Shown: one piece after another, positions 24,444-32,131 of the stretch
Layout of the letters: each line of letters opens with the position of its first letter
Position numbering within the stretch: position 1 is the stretch's first letter
Source of the DNA: Prevotellaceae bacterium
GTDB taxonomy: Bacteria; Bacteroidota; Bacteroidia; Bacteroidales; UBA932
Direction of reading: 5' to 3'
DNA length: 32,131 bases
Assembly: GCA_031275825.1 (NCBI GenBank)
Contig: JAISOH010000020.1
Span: 1-32,131 of the forward strand
Position numbers and translations under genes: made by a program
Notes under the pieces: generated by a model
What the model was told of the DNA's origin: nothing
The model's input: only the letters and a program-made list of their open reading frames with translations
Database searches by the model: none

Positions 24444-25544
24444 ATGAACAAACTTGCACGATATATAATTATTATTGCAGCAATTGCCATTGTGCTTTTT
24501 ATTACCTGGTATTTCAGCAATATCATAATTTACATATTGATTGCAGCTGTTCTTTCCATTATAGGCCGTCCGCTTGTTAATTTTTTTGACAAACTGAAAT
24601 TCGGCAAATATTTTTGTCCACACTGGCTTAGCGCTGCGTTAAGCCTTACAACTATTTTCTTTGTGATATTTATATTTCTTTATACTTTTATTCCACTGAT
24701 AAGTTCGCAGTTGCAGGAACTTTCGGCAGTAAACATATCGCAACTTGTAGAACAAATAAGCAAATCGCTAAACGGACTGGAACAGCAAATCAACAAGTTA
24801 ATTCCCGGCAAGGATACTTTTTCATTCAATCAGTTTCTTGCCGAAAATTTGACATCATACTTTAATTTTTCGAGCATAAGTTCCATTTTCGGATCTGTTG
24901 CCAATTTGCTCATAAATTTTGTGATTGCAATATTCTGTATATTTTTCATCACATTTTTCTTTCTTAAAGAAGACAATCTGCTTTTGACAGGACTAACTGT
25001 TATGTTTCCAAAAAAATACGAAGAAAATGTTCCTCGTGTTTTGAAGTCGATAAACACCTTGCTGATAAGATATTTTATAGGAATGTTAATAGAAATAACA
25101 TGCGTAATGACTTTACTTGTTACGGGTTTGACGTTTTTCGGCGGTTTGAAATTTTCAACCGCAATGGTTATTGCCCTGTCGGCAGGAATACTCAATGTTA
25201 TTCCCTATGTCGGACCTATTGCCGGCGGTATTATAACAGTAATTGTATCGCTGGCTACCGATGCAAATTTTGTTACAACAGGCAATATTGACATAATTAT
25301 ACCTATAATTATAATATTCGTAATAGTACAGATTGTTGACAATATTGTTTTTCAACCGTTTATTTATTCAAACAGCGTAAAATCGCATCCTCTCGAAAAT
25401 TTCATAGTTTTGCTTGTTGCAGGAAATATTGCCGGAATACTGGGAATGCTTGTTGCAATACCTGCATACACGGTAATTCGGGTATTTGCAAAAGAATTTT
25501 TGAACAATTTCAGGCTTGTTCAAAAACTTACCGAAAATATTTGA
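24444..25544 (+). CDS. AI-2E family transporter (putative permease)
   Basis: The 366-residue inner-membrane protein has about seven or eight hydrophobic helices in the AI-2E/PerM layout: an N-terminal pair (W-Y-F-S-N-I-I-I-Y-I-L-I), a soluble region with a coiled L-E-Q-Q-I-N-K-L stretch at about residues 90-130, then helices with L-N-V-I-P-Y-V-G-P-I-A-G-G and D-N-I-V-F-Q-P-F-I-Y near the C-terminus. These two motifs are highly diagnostic. The family includes exporters of autoinducer-2 and sodium/proton antiporters, so the substrate is open. It lies 63 bases after the small ORF and is convergent with glyS. Confidence 0.88.
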   Translation: MNKLARYIIIIAAIAIVLFITWYFSNIIIYILIAAVLSIIGRPLVNFFDKLKFGKYFCPHWLSAALSLTTIFFVIFIFLYTFIPLISSQLQELSAVNISQLVEQISKSLNGLEQQINKLIPGKDTFSFNQFLAENLTSYFNFSSISSIFGSVANLLINFVIAIFCIFFITFFFLKEDNLLLTGLTVMFPKKYEENVPRVLKSINTLLIRYFIGMLIEITCVMTLLVTGLTFFGGLKFSTAMVIALSAGILNVIPYVGPIAGGIITVIVSLATDANFVTTGNIDIIIPIIIIFVIVQIVDNIVFQPFIYSNSVKSHPLENFIVLLVAGNIAGILGMLVAIPAYTVIRVFAKEFLNNFRLVQKLTENI

Positions 25545-25617
25545 TTATATTCATTAAATAACCTGTCTTTAAAGGCAAAAGTTTTTGTATATCGATGCAA
25601 TAAAATTATGCATATTT

Positions 25618-27174
25618 TCAGAAATCATTTAGTAATTTCTCAAAAATCTTTTTGAAACTTACCTGCTCATTTATGATTTCATATATTTTTGAAATATCTG
25701 CGCGCTGCTGTTCCATAGTATCGCGATGGCGAATTGTTACGGTGTTGTCGTTTAAGGTTTGATGATCGACAGTTACACAAAACGGCGTACCTATTGCATC
25801 CTGTCGGCGATAGCGTTTTCCGATGGAATCTTTTTCATCATATTGACAATAAAAATCGCATTTTAATGAGTTTAATATCTCACGCGCTTTTTCTGGCAAT
25901 CCATCTTTTTTAAGCAAAGGCAATATTGCCAGTTTTACAGGCGCAAGTTCAGGAGGAATACGAAGCACAACACGCTGTTCGCCATTAGCCAGTTGCTCTT
26001 CGCAGTATGCTGCCGATAAAATCAAAAGCATCATGCGGTCAACGCCGATAGATGTTTCAATAACATAAGGGACATAACTTTCGCCTGTTTCGGAGTCAAA
26101 GTATTGAAGTTTTTTTCCTGAATACTTTTGATGATTTCCAAGGTCAAAATCTGTTCGCGAATGTATTCCTTCAACTTCCTTAAAGCCAAAAGGAAAGTTA
26201 AATTCTATGTCTGTTGCGGCATTTGCGTAATGCGCAAGTTTGTCGTGGTTGTGAAAACGATAATTGTCGTCTCCCAAGCCAAGAGATTTGTGCCAGTTCA
26301 TACGATTTTTTTTCCACAGTTCAAACCATTTGAGTTCTTCGCCCGGACGTACAAAAAACTGCATTTCCATTTGTTCAAATTCTCTCATGCGAAATATAAA
26401 CTGCCGAGCGACAATTTCGTTACGAAACGCTTTTCCTGTTTGTGCAATTCCAAATGGGATTTTCATGCGTCCTGTTTTTTGGACATTCAGAAAGTTTACA
26501 AAAATACCTTGAGCCGTTTCGGGACGCAGGTAAATTGTACTTGCGCCTTCGGCTGTTGATCCCATTTGCAATGAAAACATTAAATTGAATTGACGAACAT
26601 CCGTCCAGTTGCGCGTTCCCGATATTGGGCAAACAATTTCGCAATCCAGTATAAGTTGTTTGACAGCATCCAAATCGTTGTTGTTCAAGGCTTCGTTCAT
26701 GCGATGTTTAATATCTTCTATTTTGTTCTGATTTCTTACGACATTTGGATTTGTTTCTCTGAATTTTGTTTCGTCGAAATTATCTGCAAATTTTTTCCTG
26801 CCTTTTTCAATTTCTTTTTCAATTTTTTCTTCGATTTTTGCAATATGTTCTTCAAGCAATACATCGGCGCGGTAGCGTTTTTTTGAATCCTTATTATCAA
26901 TCAGCGGGTCGTTGAATGCTCCTACGTGTCCGGATGCTTCCCAAGTTCGCGGATGCATGAAAATTGCAGAATCTATTCCTACAATATTATCGTTAAGCCT
27001 TGTCATTGCTTCCCACCAGTATTTTTTTATATTATTTTTCAATTCCGCTCCCAACTGTCCGTAATCATATACGGCGCTCAGTCCATCGTAAATTTCGCTT
27101 GATTGAAAAATAAAACCATATTCTTTTGAGTGGGCAATAAGTTTTTTGAATAAATCTTCCTGTGTCATTTTCAA
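25618..27174 (-). CDS. glyS: Glycine-tRNA ligase (class II, dimeric type)
   Basis: The 518-residue class II synthetase charges tRNA-Gly. It begins with the family's E-Y-G-F-I-F-Q-S-S-E-I-Y-D-G block, and has W-E-A-S-G-H-V, R-P-E-T-A-Q-G-I-F-V-N-F (motif 2 region), F-R-M-R-E-F-E-Q-M-E and the motif 3 stretch S-I-G-V-D-R-M-M-L. A C-terminal anticodon-binding domain follows (P-V-K-L-A-I-L-P-L). The single-chain form resembles the archaeal/eukaryotic-type GlyRS also used by Bacteroidota. A -7 element (27207-27214) lies just upstream. The stop is 73 bases from the convergent permease gene. Confidence 0.95.
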   Translation of the reverse strand: MKMTQEDLFKKLIAHSKEYGFIFQSSEIYDGLSAVYDYGQLGAELKNNIKKYWWEAMTRLNDNIVGIDSAIFMHPRTWEASGHVGAFNDPLIDNKDSKKRYRADVLLEEHIAKIEEKIEKEIEKGRKKFADNFDETKFRETNPNVVRNQNKIEDIKHRMNEALNNNDLDAVKQLILDCEIVCPISGTRNWTDVRQFNLMFSLQMGSTAEGASTIYLRPETAQGIFVNFLNVQKTGRMKIPFGIAQTGKAFRNEIVARQFIFRMREFEQMEMQFFVRPGEELKWFELWKKNRMNWHKSLGLGDDNYRFHNHDKLAHYANAATDIEFNFPFGFKEVEGIHSRTDFDLGNHQKYSGKKLQYFDSETGESYVPYVIETSIGVDRMMLLILSAAYCEEQLANGEQRVVLRIPPELAPVKLAILPLLKKDGLPEKAREILNSLKCDFYCQYDEKDSIGKRYRRQDAIGTPFCVTVDHQTLNDNTVTIRHRDTMEQQRADISKIYEIINEQVSFKKIFEKLLNDF

Positions 27175-27206
27175 TATATTTTTAAAAACAAAAACGTTTT
27201 GAAGCG

Positions 27207-27214
27207 CAAAAGTA
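27207..27214 (-). promoter_or_regulatory. -7 promoter element of glyS
   Basis: On the minus strand this reads TACTTTTG, matching TAnnTTTG, with transcription starting near 27200, some 26 bases before the glyS ATG. Confidence 0.5.
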
Positions 27215-27416
27215 CAAATAAAAGTTCAGAAAAGACAGATGCTCATTTGAATTTTATAAAATATTTGAAGTTTAAAGTTGGAAATAAAAAATTATACAAT
27301 CATGATGGCTGTATTTCAAATTGTTTTGAGATATAATTAAAATACGACTGTCTGTTGTGCATTTTTGCTAATTTTAATAAATATTATTCGTAACGAGCGA
27401 CGCGACTGTTTAATTT

Positions 27417-28856
27417 TTAAAGCGAATTATTAATTCTTTTTTCTATTTCTGTTACGTGTTGTCTGAACACTTTGTCGGTATCATAAATGTCTTCTACGAT
27501 TTTACATGCGTGTAAAACTGTTGCATGGTCTTTTCCTCCTATTTCGACGCCAATCATGGCAAGAGAGTGTTTTGTCATGTTTCGTGCAAAATACATTGCA
27601 ATTTGCCGGGCTTGTACAATTTCGCGCTTACGTGTTTTTGAGTATATTATATCTATCGATAATCCGAAATAATCGCATACTGTGCGTTTTATCTTGTCAA
27701 TGGAAATTTCACGTTTTGTAGAATTAACGAGGTAATCTATTACATTCTTTGCCATTTCGATAGTTATTATTTTTTTCGATTTGCCTGCGTTGTGTATCGA
27801 CTCTGCGTACAGTGATGTAAATACGCCTTCAAGTTCACGAATATTTGTAGTTACTTTGCTTGCTATGTATTCTACTATTTCATCCGACATTTCTATGCCT
27901 TCATTGAATATTTTCTTTTTAAGTATTGCTTTGCGGGTTTCAAAATCAGGAGCTTTCAATTCAACTGTAAGTCCCCATCTGAATCTTGTCAGTAACCGTT
28001 CGTTTAATCCCGACAAATCTACCGGCGGTCTGTCTGATGTGAATATTAACTGTTTTCCGGACTGATGTAAATGATTGAATATTTGAAAAAATGCGCTTTG
28101 AGTGCCTTCTTTGCCTGCAAATTCCTGTATATCATCTATGATAAGAACATCCATCATTTGATAGAAATTTAAAAAATCATTCAGGTTGTTATTATATATT
28201 TGAGCATCTATGTATTGATTTTGAAACAGGCTTGCCATTACATAAAGCACTATTTTGTCAGGAAATTTTCGTTTAATTTCCAAACCTATTGCCTGCACCA
28301 AATGTGTTTTTCCCAATCCCGAACCTCCAAAAACAAACATGGGATTAAATGCTACCTTGCCCGGATTTTCGGCAATGGCTAAACCTGAGGAACGTGCAGT
28401 ACGGTTACAGTCGCTTTCGACAAAATTACCGAATGTTTTATTTGAATTAAGCTGCGGATTTATTTCCATTTGCTGCAATCCGGGAATAATAAACGGGTTA
28501 AGCTGTTTTGTATTTTTGTTAGGAAAGGGCATCGGCGGATTTTTTACGTGAATGCCGGGATTTGTAGGATATGTTACGGTAGAGCCTTTGGTTACAACAT
28601 GAACTTTGTAGTGCAATTCTGCATCTTTGCCTAAAACCATACGCAGAGCAAAACTAAGCAAATCGATGTAATTTGCTTCCAGATATTCATAAAAATATGG
28701 AGATGGAACAGAAATTGTAAGTGTAGCGCCTTTGAGTTCTATTGCAACGCATGGTTTAAACCACGTGTCGTAAACGTAGTCATTTGCCAGGTTATCTTTA
28801 ATGATTTTCAGACATTTATCCCATACTTCCGTACAGGTAGAAGATTTATTTTCCAT
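27417..28856 (-). CDS. dnaA: Chromosomal replication initiator DnaA
   Basis: The 479-residue protein binds DnaA boxes and opens the replication origin. Domain I is at about 1-90, a variable proline/asparagine-rich linker follows, then the AAA+ domain with Walker A G-G-S-G-L-G-K-T (177-184) and Walker B L-I-I-D-D-I-Q (238-244). Domain IV carries the signature D-H-A-T-V-L-H-A-C-K (443-452). All parts are intact. The gene has no dnaN or recF neighbour, as is often the case in Bacteroidota, where dnaA and the origin are not always adjacent. The 482-base gap upstream shows no convincing DnaA boxes. Confidence 0.97.
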   Translation of the reverse strand: MENKSSTCTEVWDKCLKIIKDNLANDYVYDTWFKPCVAIELKGATLTISVPSPYFYEYLEANYIDLLSFALRMVLGKDAELHYKVHVVTKGSTVTYPTNPGIHVKNPPMPFPNKNTKQLNPFIIPGLQQMEINPQLNSNKTFGNFVESDCNRTARSSGLAIAENPGKVAFNPMFVFGGSGLGKTHLVQAIGLEIKRKFPDKIVLYVMASLFQNQYIDAQIYNNNLNDFLNFYQMMDVLIIDDIQEFAGKEGTQSAFFQIFNHLHQSGKQLIFTSDRPPVDLSGLNERLLTRFRWGLTVELKAPDFETRKAILKKKIFNEGIEMSDEIVEYIASKVTTNIRELEGVFTSLYAESIHNAGKSKKIITIEMAKNVIDYLVNSTKREISIDKIKRTVCDYFGLSIDIIYSKTRKREIVQARQIAMYFARNMTKHSLAMIGVEIGGKDHATVLHACKIVEDIYDTDKVFRQHVTEIEKRINNSL

Positions 28857-29338
28857 AACTAATTGAAGTGCTTTATCGTGTAAAATTTGCTATATAAAAT
28901 TTTGTAACATATCGTTTTTAAAACGGAGAGCAAAGTTCATCAAAAAAAATGTTTCTTCAAAATTTTTTTTTGAAAAAAATCTTTATTTTTTTTTAATTGA
29001 CTTATTTTCTGGTACAAAAAAAATTCAAAGCGTAAATTGTTCAAAAACAGCGCTATACAATTAACACATCTGATATTTAGATTGTTACAATGTTGAGTTT
29101 TTCTTACAAAATCAATCTTGATTAAAAAAATTACATTAATCGTATTCAATTTTTTTGAGACGGCAGGTTTGACGTTCAAAAAATCATTTTACTTACAAAT
29201 TATAAGCATAATTCGGATATATATAAAGTCTAATAAAATTTTATAAATAATTGTGATTTATTATATTAAAAATAAATAATTTAAGTTTAATACTATTGAA
29301 ATTTTCGACTGTATTCTATATAATATCAAACGCTGTAA
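28857..29338. other. AT-rich gap between lpd and dnaA, nothing identified
   Basis: This 482-base gap is very AT-rich, with A and T runs, for example around 28950-28995. I looked for TTATCCACA-type boxes on both strands and found only poor matches such as TTAACACA near 29061. No gene, RNA or strong hairpin was found. It could contain the dnaA promoter. Confidence 0.5.
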
Positions 29339-30751
29339 TCAAATATTTACAGACTCGTCGTAAGCGGCGGCGGCGGCTTCCATAAGCGCTTCGCTTATTG
29401 TAGGATGCGGATGTATTGACTTTATAATATCATGTCCTTTAACTCCAAGATTTACGGCGGTTACAATTCCTGCAATTATTTCGGTTACATTTGTTCCAAT
29501 GCAGTGTGCCCCTATAAGTTTATCGGTTACAGCGTCAAATATAAGTTTTACAAAGCCATCGCGCTCTCCTGTTGCTGTTGCTTTTCCTGAAGCCGTAAAT
29601 GGAAATTTTCCTGTTTTAATTTGATAACCTTCGGCAACAGCCTGTTTTTCCGTTAATCCTGCCGATGCTATTTCGGGCGAAGTGTAAATACAGGCAGGAA
29701 TATTTCTGTAGTTTATTGGTTTTACATCTTTTTTTGCAATTTTTTCAACGCAGGTTATTGCTTCAGCCGAAGCCACGTGAGCCAGCGCAGGAGTTGCAAT
29801 TATATCTCCGACAGCATAAATGCCTTCGATATTTGTTTTATAAAATTCGTCTGTTTTTATTTTTCCTTTTTCTGTTTCCACTCCGATTTTTTCAAGGTTC
29901 AAACCTTCTATATTCGGCGTGATTCCTGCTGCCGACAAAACTGTTTCTGCTTCAACAATTTCAATTCCTTTTCTTGTTTTCACTGTTATTCTGCACATAT
30001 CGCCGCTTGTATCAACGTTTTCAACCGATGAATCTGTCATTATTTTTATTCCGTTTTTACGAAATGAGCGGCTTAATTGTGCCGAAATATCATCGTCTTC
30101 GTTAGGTACAATTGCAGAAAGAAATTCTACCAGCGTAACTTGAGTTCCTATTGTATTGTAAAAATATGCAAGTTCGCTGCCTATTGCGCCCGAACCGATA
30201 ATAAGCATTGATTTGGGCTGTTTTGCAAGCGTCAATGCCTGACGATAGCCGATTACTTTTTTTTCGTCAGTCAAAACATTGTCAAGCGAACGCGAACGCG
30301 CTCCGGCTGCAATTATTATGTGCGGCGCCGATAATTCACATTTTTCATTATTGCTGTCAACTTCAACAGTATTTGCCGAACAAAACGAAGCAAAGCCTTT
30401 GATTACATCAATATTGTTTTTTTTGAGAAGAAATTCTATTCCCTTACTCATTGTTGCAGAAATATTGCGGCTGCGCAAAATAACCTTTTCAAAATCCATT
30501 TGCGCATTGCATGAAATTCCATAACTGTCGGCATGTTTTGCATATTGCAGCGTTTGAGCGCTTTTCAGCAAGGCTTTTGTGGGAATGCATCCCCAGTTCA
30601 AACATATTCCTCCAAGTAAATCTTTTTCGACAACTGCAACTTTCATTCCAAGTTGCGATGCGCGGACTGCCGCAACGTATCCGCCGGGGCCGCTTCCTAT
30701 AACTATTAAATCATAACTGGTATTCATACTGTAATGTTTTTTATTATCCAA
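29339..30751 (-). CDS. lpdA: Dihydrolipoyl dehydrogenase
   Basis: The 470-residue FAD enzyme reoxidises dihydrolipoamide in 2-oxoacid dehydrogenase or glycine cleavage complexes. It has the FAD-binding G-S-G-P-G-G near residues 19-24, the redox pair C50 and C55 in G-G-I-C-L-N-W-G-C-I-P-T, a second NAD-binding G-S-G-A-I-G-S-E near residue 195, G-D-I-I-A-T-P-A-L-A-H near 320 and the catalytic H-P-H-P-T at the C-terminal end. The start at 30751 is given; the methionine at residue 9 (30727), right before S-Y-D-L-I-V-I-G-S-G, fits relatives better. It follows the ten-helix permease by five bases. Confidence 0.95.
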   Translation of the reverse strand: MDNKKHYSMNTSYDLIVIGSGPGGYVAAVRASQLGMKVAVVEKDLLGGICLNWGCIPTKALLKSAQTLQYAKHADSYGISCNAQMDFEKVILRSRNISATMSKGIEFLLKKNNIDVIKGFASFCSANTVEVDSNNEKCELSAPHIIIAAGARSRSLDNVLTDEKKVIGYRQALTLAKQPKSMLIIGSGAIGSELAYFYNTIGTQVTLVEFLSAIVPNEDDDISAQLSRSFRKNGIKIMTDSSVENVDTSGDMCRITVKTRKGIEIVEAETVLSAAGITPNIEGLNLEKIGVETEKGKIKTDEFYKTNIEGIYAVGDIIATPALAHVASAEAITCVEKIAKKDVKPINYRNIPACIYTSPEIASAGLTEKQAVAEGYQIKTGKFPFTASGKATATGERDGFVKLIFDAVTDKLIGAHCIGTNVTEIIAGIVTAVNLGVKGHDIIKSIHPHPTISEALMEAAAAAYDESVNI

Positions 30752-30756
30752 AAATT

Positions 30757-31833
30757 TTAAAATCCTGCAAAAATCCCTGCAAATCCAATGATAATACCGA
30801 TTGTAAGTTTTATCAATTTCATATAAATAAAACTTTTTTTACTTTCGGCTAACAGCGGTAAAGCCGAGTGTCCATCCTGTACAAACGAGTTTGCAAGCAG
30901 CACGCTGAACGGAATAGAACCATTCATAAATAAAACAATAAATATTATGTGCGGACCGGATTCGGGAATCAAACCGACAGTTAATGCAAGCAATAACACT
31001 GAAACTCTGTTGTTGCTTATCCATTCGGTTATATTTATAAAATGCAGCAAAAAGTAAATTGCAACCAAAGCGCCTAATGTCCATAAAAATATTTTCAAAA
31101 AATGCTTTTTTATTACATGTCCCCAAAAATGGCTGTTAAGAAAAGAATCGCCGACTTTTACAATAACGTAAAGCGTAGCAATGCTTATAACTGCAAAAAT
31201 TATATTTAACCAGTGTTCATTAAAAGCGGGGGTTAAATGTTGCGTGCAATAATATTCATTTGCAAATTGAGTTTCGTGAGAATGGTCGAACAATCCGCTC
31301 AAAATTCCGAGAATAAAGACGGTTATTCCTGAAATTAAAATTATACGCTTATATGTTATATTTTTGAGATTTTGCAAGATATTTCCATGAATATTTTCTT
31401 TTTTACAGACTTTTATTTCAAAATGATTTCTGTAATTGGGAGCGGGCGATTTTTTTACAAATAAATTTATTACAAAACCAATAAACACTGCAACAGCAAA
31501 CAATAAAACTGTTATTATAATTGAAGTTTTAGGTATGGCGGCAAACATCATAAAAGCCTCATCGCCTAAAGAAACAATCATTACGGCGGTAAGCGCCCCG
31601 AAATTTACAATGCCGTGAGTAAAAAGCGAAACAATGGCAAATCCGCCAATGCAACCCGGAATAAGTCCAAGCAGTGCAGCAACTATCAATTGTTTGAATC
31701 GTGAGTTTTGCAGATTTTGTAATCGCTGTCCACCGGAAATTACGTTAATGTATTCGATAATGAGCATCATTACCATTACCAAACCGGTGATTAACAGTGA
31801 ATTTCGAATAATATCAAATATGTCGTGAATCAT
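30757..31833 (-). CDS. Putative ten-helix metal or arsenic-type permease (ArsP_2-like)
   Basis: The 358-residue membrane protein has about ten hydrophobic helices in two halves, each with a G-L-I-P motif: L-G-L-I-P-G-C-I-G-G near residue 55 and V-G-L-I-P-E-S-G-P-H near 290. Histidine- and cysteine-rich stretches lie in the loops (D-H-S-H-E, Y-Y-C-T-Q-H). This layout fits the ten-helix putative heavy-metal exporter family often labelled a manganese transporter; the substrate is unproven. The frame is open to an ATG at 31899, but the extra residues fall in the -7 element and the IS remnant, so the ATG at 31833 is preferred. The lpd gene starts five bases after its stop. Confidence 0.75.
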   Translation of the reverse strand: MIHDIFDIIRNSLLITGLVMVMMLIIEYINVISGGQRLQNLQNSRFKQLIVAALLGLIPGCIGGFAIVSLFTHGIVNFGALTAVMIVSLGDEAFMMFAAIPKTSIIITVLLFAVAVFIGFVINLFVKKSPAPNYRNHFEIKVCKKENIHGNILQNLKNITYKRIILISGITVFILGILSGLFDHSHETQFANEYYCTQHLTPAFNEHWLNIIFAVISIATLYVIVKVGDSFLNSHFWGHVIKKHFLKIFLWTLGALVAIYFLLHFINITEWISNNRVSVLLLALTVGLIPESGPHIIFIVLFMNGSIPFSVLLANSFVQDGHSALPLLAESKKSFIYMKLIKLTIGIIIGFAGIFAGF

Positions 31834-31852
31834 TATTTCAGTAAAATTGGCG

Positions 31853-31860
31853 CAAAGATA
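31853..31860 (-). promoter_or_regulatory. -7 promoter element of the permease-lpd operon
   Basis: On the minus strand this reads TATCTTTG followed by CGCC, a full match to TAnnTTTGc. Transcription near 31846 leaves a leader of about 13 bases before the chosen permease start at 31833, and lies downstream of the alternative start at 31899. Confidence 0.55.
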
Positions 31861-31878
31861 GCATAAAATATCCAATAA

Positions 31879-32131
31879 CACGCAGACGGAAAAAGTCATT
31901 CTGTGGTAAAAGAATTTACAACAACGACCGTTTCGATTCGCTCGCCGGGCGAATATTTGAGGTCGGAAAAAATGAAAATGGTTGCCATTGAAAGCACCTC
32001 TTATTGGGTTACGATTTGGGAAATCCTGTACGAAATGGGATTTGACTTGAAATTAGTCAATCCTGTGTACATAAAGCAAATGCAGGGCAGAAAGAGCGAT
32101 GCCACAGATGCGCAATCCATTGCGCATCTGC
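31879..32131 (+). mobile_element. IS110-family transposase remnant, 5' truncated, continues past the window
   Basis: The plus strand frame from 31879 reads D-G-K-S-H-S-V-V-K-E-F-T-T-T-T-V, then Y-L-R-S-E-K, V-A-I-E-S-T-S-Y-W-V-T-I-W, L-V-N-P-V-Y-I-K-Q-M and G-R-K-S-D-A-T-D-A-Q-S-I-A-H-L, the N-terminal DEDD region of IS110 transposases. The glutamate in I-E-S-T and the aspartate in the D-A-T-D-A-Q segment are kept. The first 20 or so residues, with the G-I-D-V-H-K start and the first catalytic aspartate, are absent because a stop lies directly upstream. One residue seems missing in S-T-S-Y-W compared with the usual S-T-S-I-Y-W. The element is therefore probably inactive, with its 5' border next to the permease promoter. 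Confidence 0.8.

Noticed and set aside
28857-29338. Replication origin next to dnaA
   Set aside because: No cluster of DnaA boxes was found by eye; AT-richness alone is not enough.
31834-31899. In-frame N-terminal extension of the permease
   Set aside because: The extra residues run through the -7 element into the IS remnant; the ATG at 31833 is the natural start.
1-32131. tRNA or rRNA genes
   Set aside because: No T-loop-like GTTCGAATC patterns in a credible tRNA context and no rRNA segments were seen.

Overview
The window looks like a chromosomal segment of a member of the Bacteroidota, most likely order Bacteroidales. It is AT-rich. Several genes are preceded by the Bacteroidota -7 promoter element TAnnTTTG, and Shine-Dalgarno sequences are scarce. 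Gene content fits too: a glycine-lipid synthesis pair, an HU-like/DUF4469 protein, a BIG2 plus leucine-rich-repeat lipoprotein relic, a SagB-like nitroreductase and an rsfS-ftsH-cdsA-psd operon. The assignment is inferred from gene families, not from a marker-gene search.

Layout. 1-1546: a broken astacin-like protease domain fused to a beta-propeller; the zinc site has been replaced and there is a frameshift. 1978-2577: exported SagB-like nitroreductase. 2758-2889: six tandem 22-bp repeats. 3062-5196: acetate kinase and a phosphate butyryl/acetyltransferase-type enzyme, an acyl-phosphate/ATP-forming operon. 5304-6871: outer-membrane barrel and lipoprotein. 6872-7533: gene-free, packed with dispersed repeats. 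7534-11451 (minus): glycosidase-like protein, DUF362 ferredoxin protein and exported C1 aminopeptidase. 11635-13320 (minus): glnS. 13661-14880 (minus): decayed BIG2/LRR lipoprotein. 15033-15767 (minus): DUF4469 protein. 15976-16152 (minus): a cobalamin riboswitch with no B12 transport gene after it. 16327-19065 (minus): birA, glsA and glsB. 19157-24380 (plus): rsfS-ftsH-cdsA-psd, then a DNA methyltransferase carrying the N-terminal stub of a second methyltransferase, then a 51-residue ORF. 24444-25544: AI-2E-type permease. 25618-30751 (minus): glyS, dnaA and lpd, with a ten-helix permease (30757-31833) directly upstream of lpd. 31879-32131: IS110-type transposase remnant running off the window.

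Most genes are housekeeping. Among the less ordinary points, the best leads are the orphan cobalamin riboswitch, the methyltransferase chimera with its small overlapping ORF (possibly a decayed restriction-modification locus), the 22-bp repeat array upstream of ackA, and the pseudoprotease-propeller gene. I do not see a complete, clearly new multi-gene system. At least three loci (1-1546, 13661-14880, 31879-32131) are in visible decay, so this reads partly as a chromosome accumulating pseudogenes.
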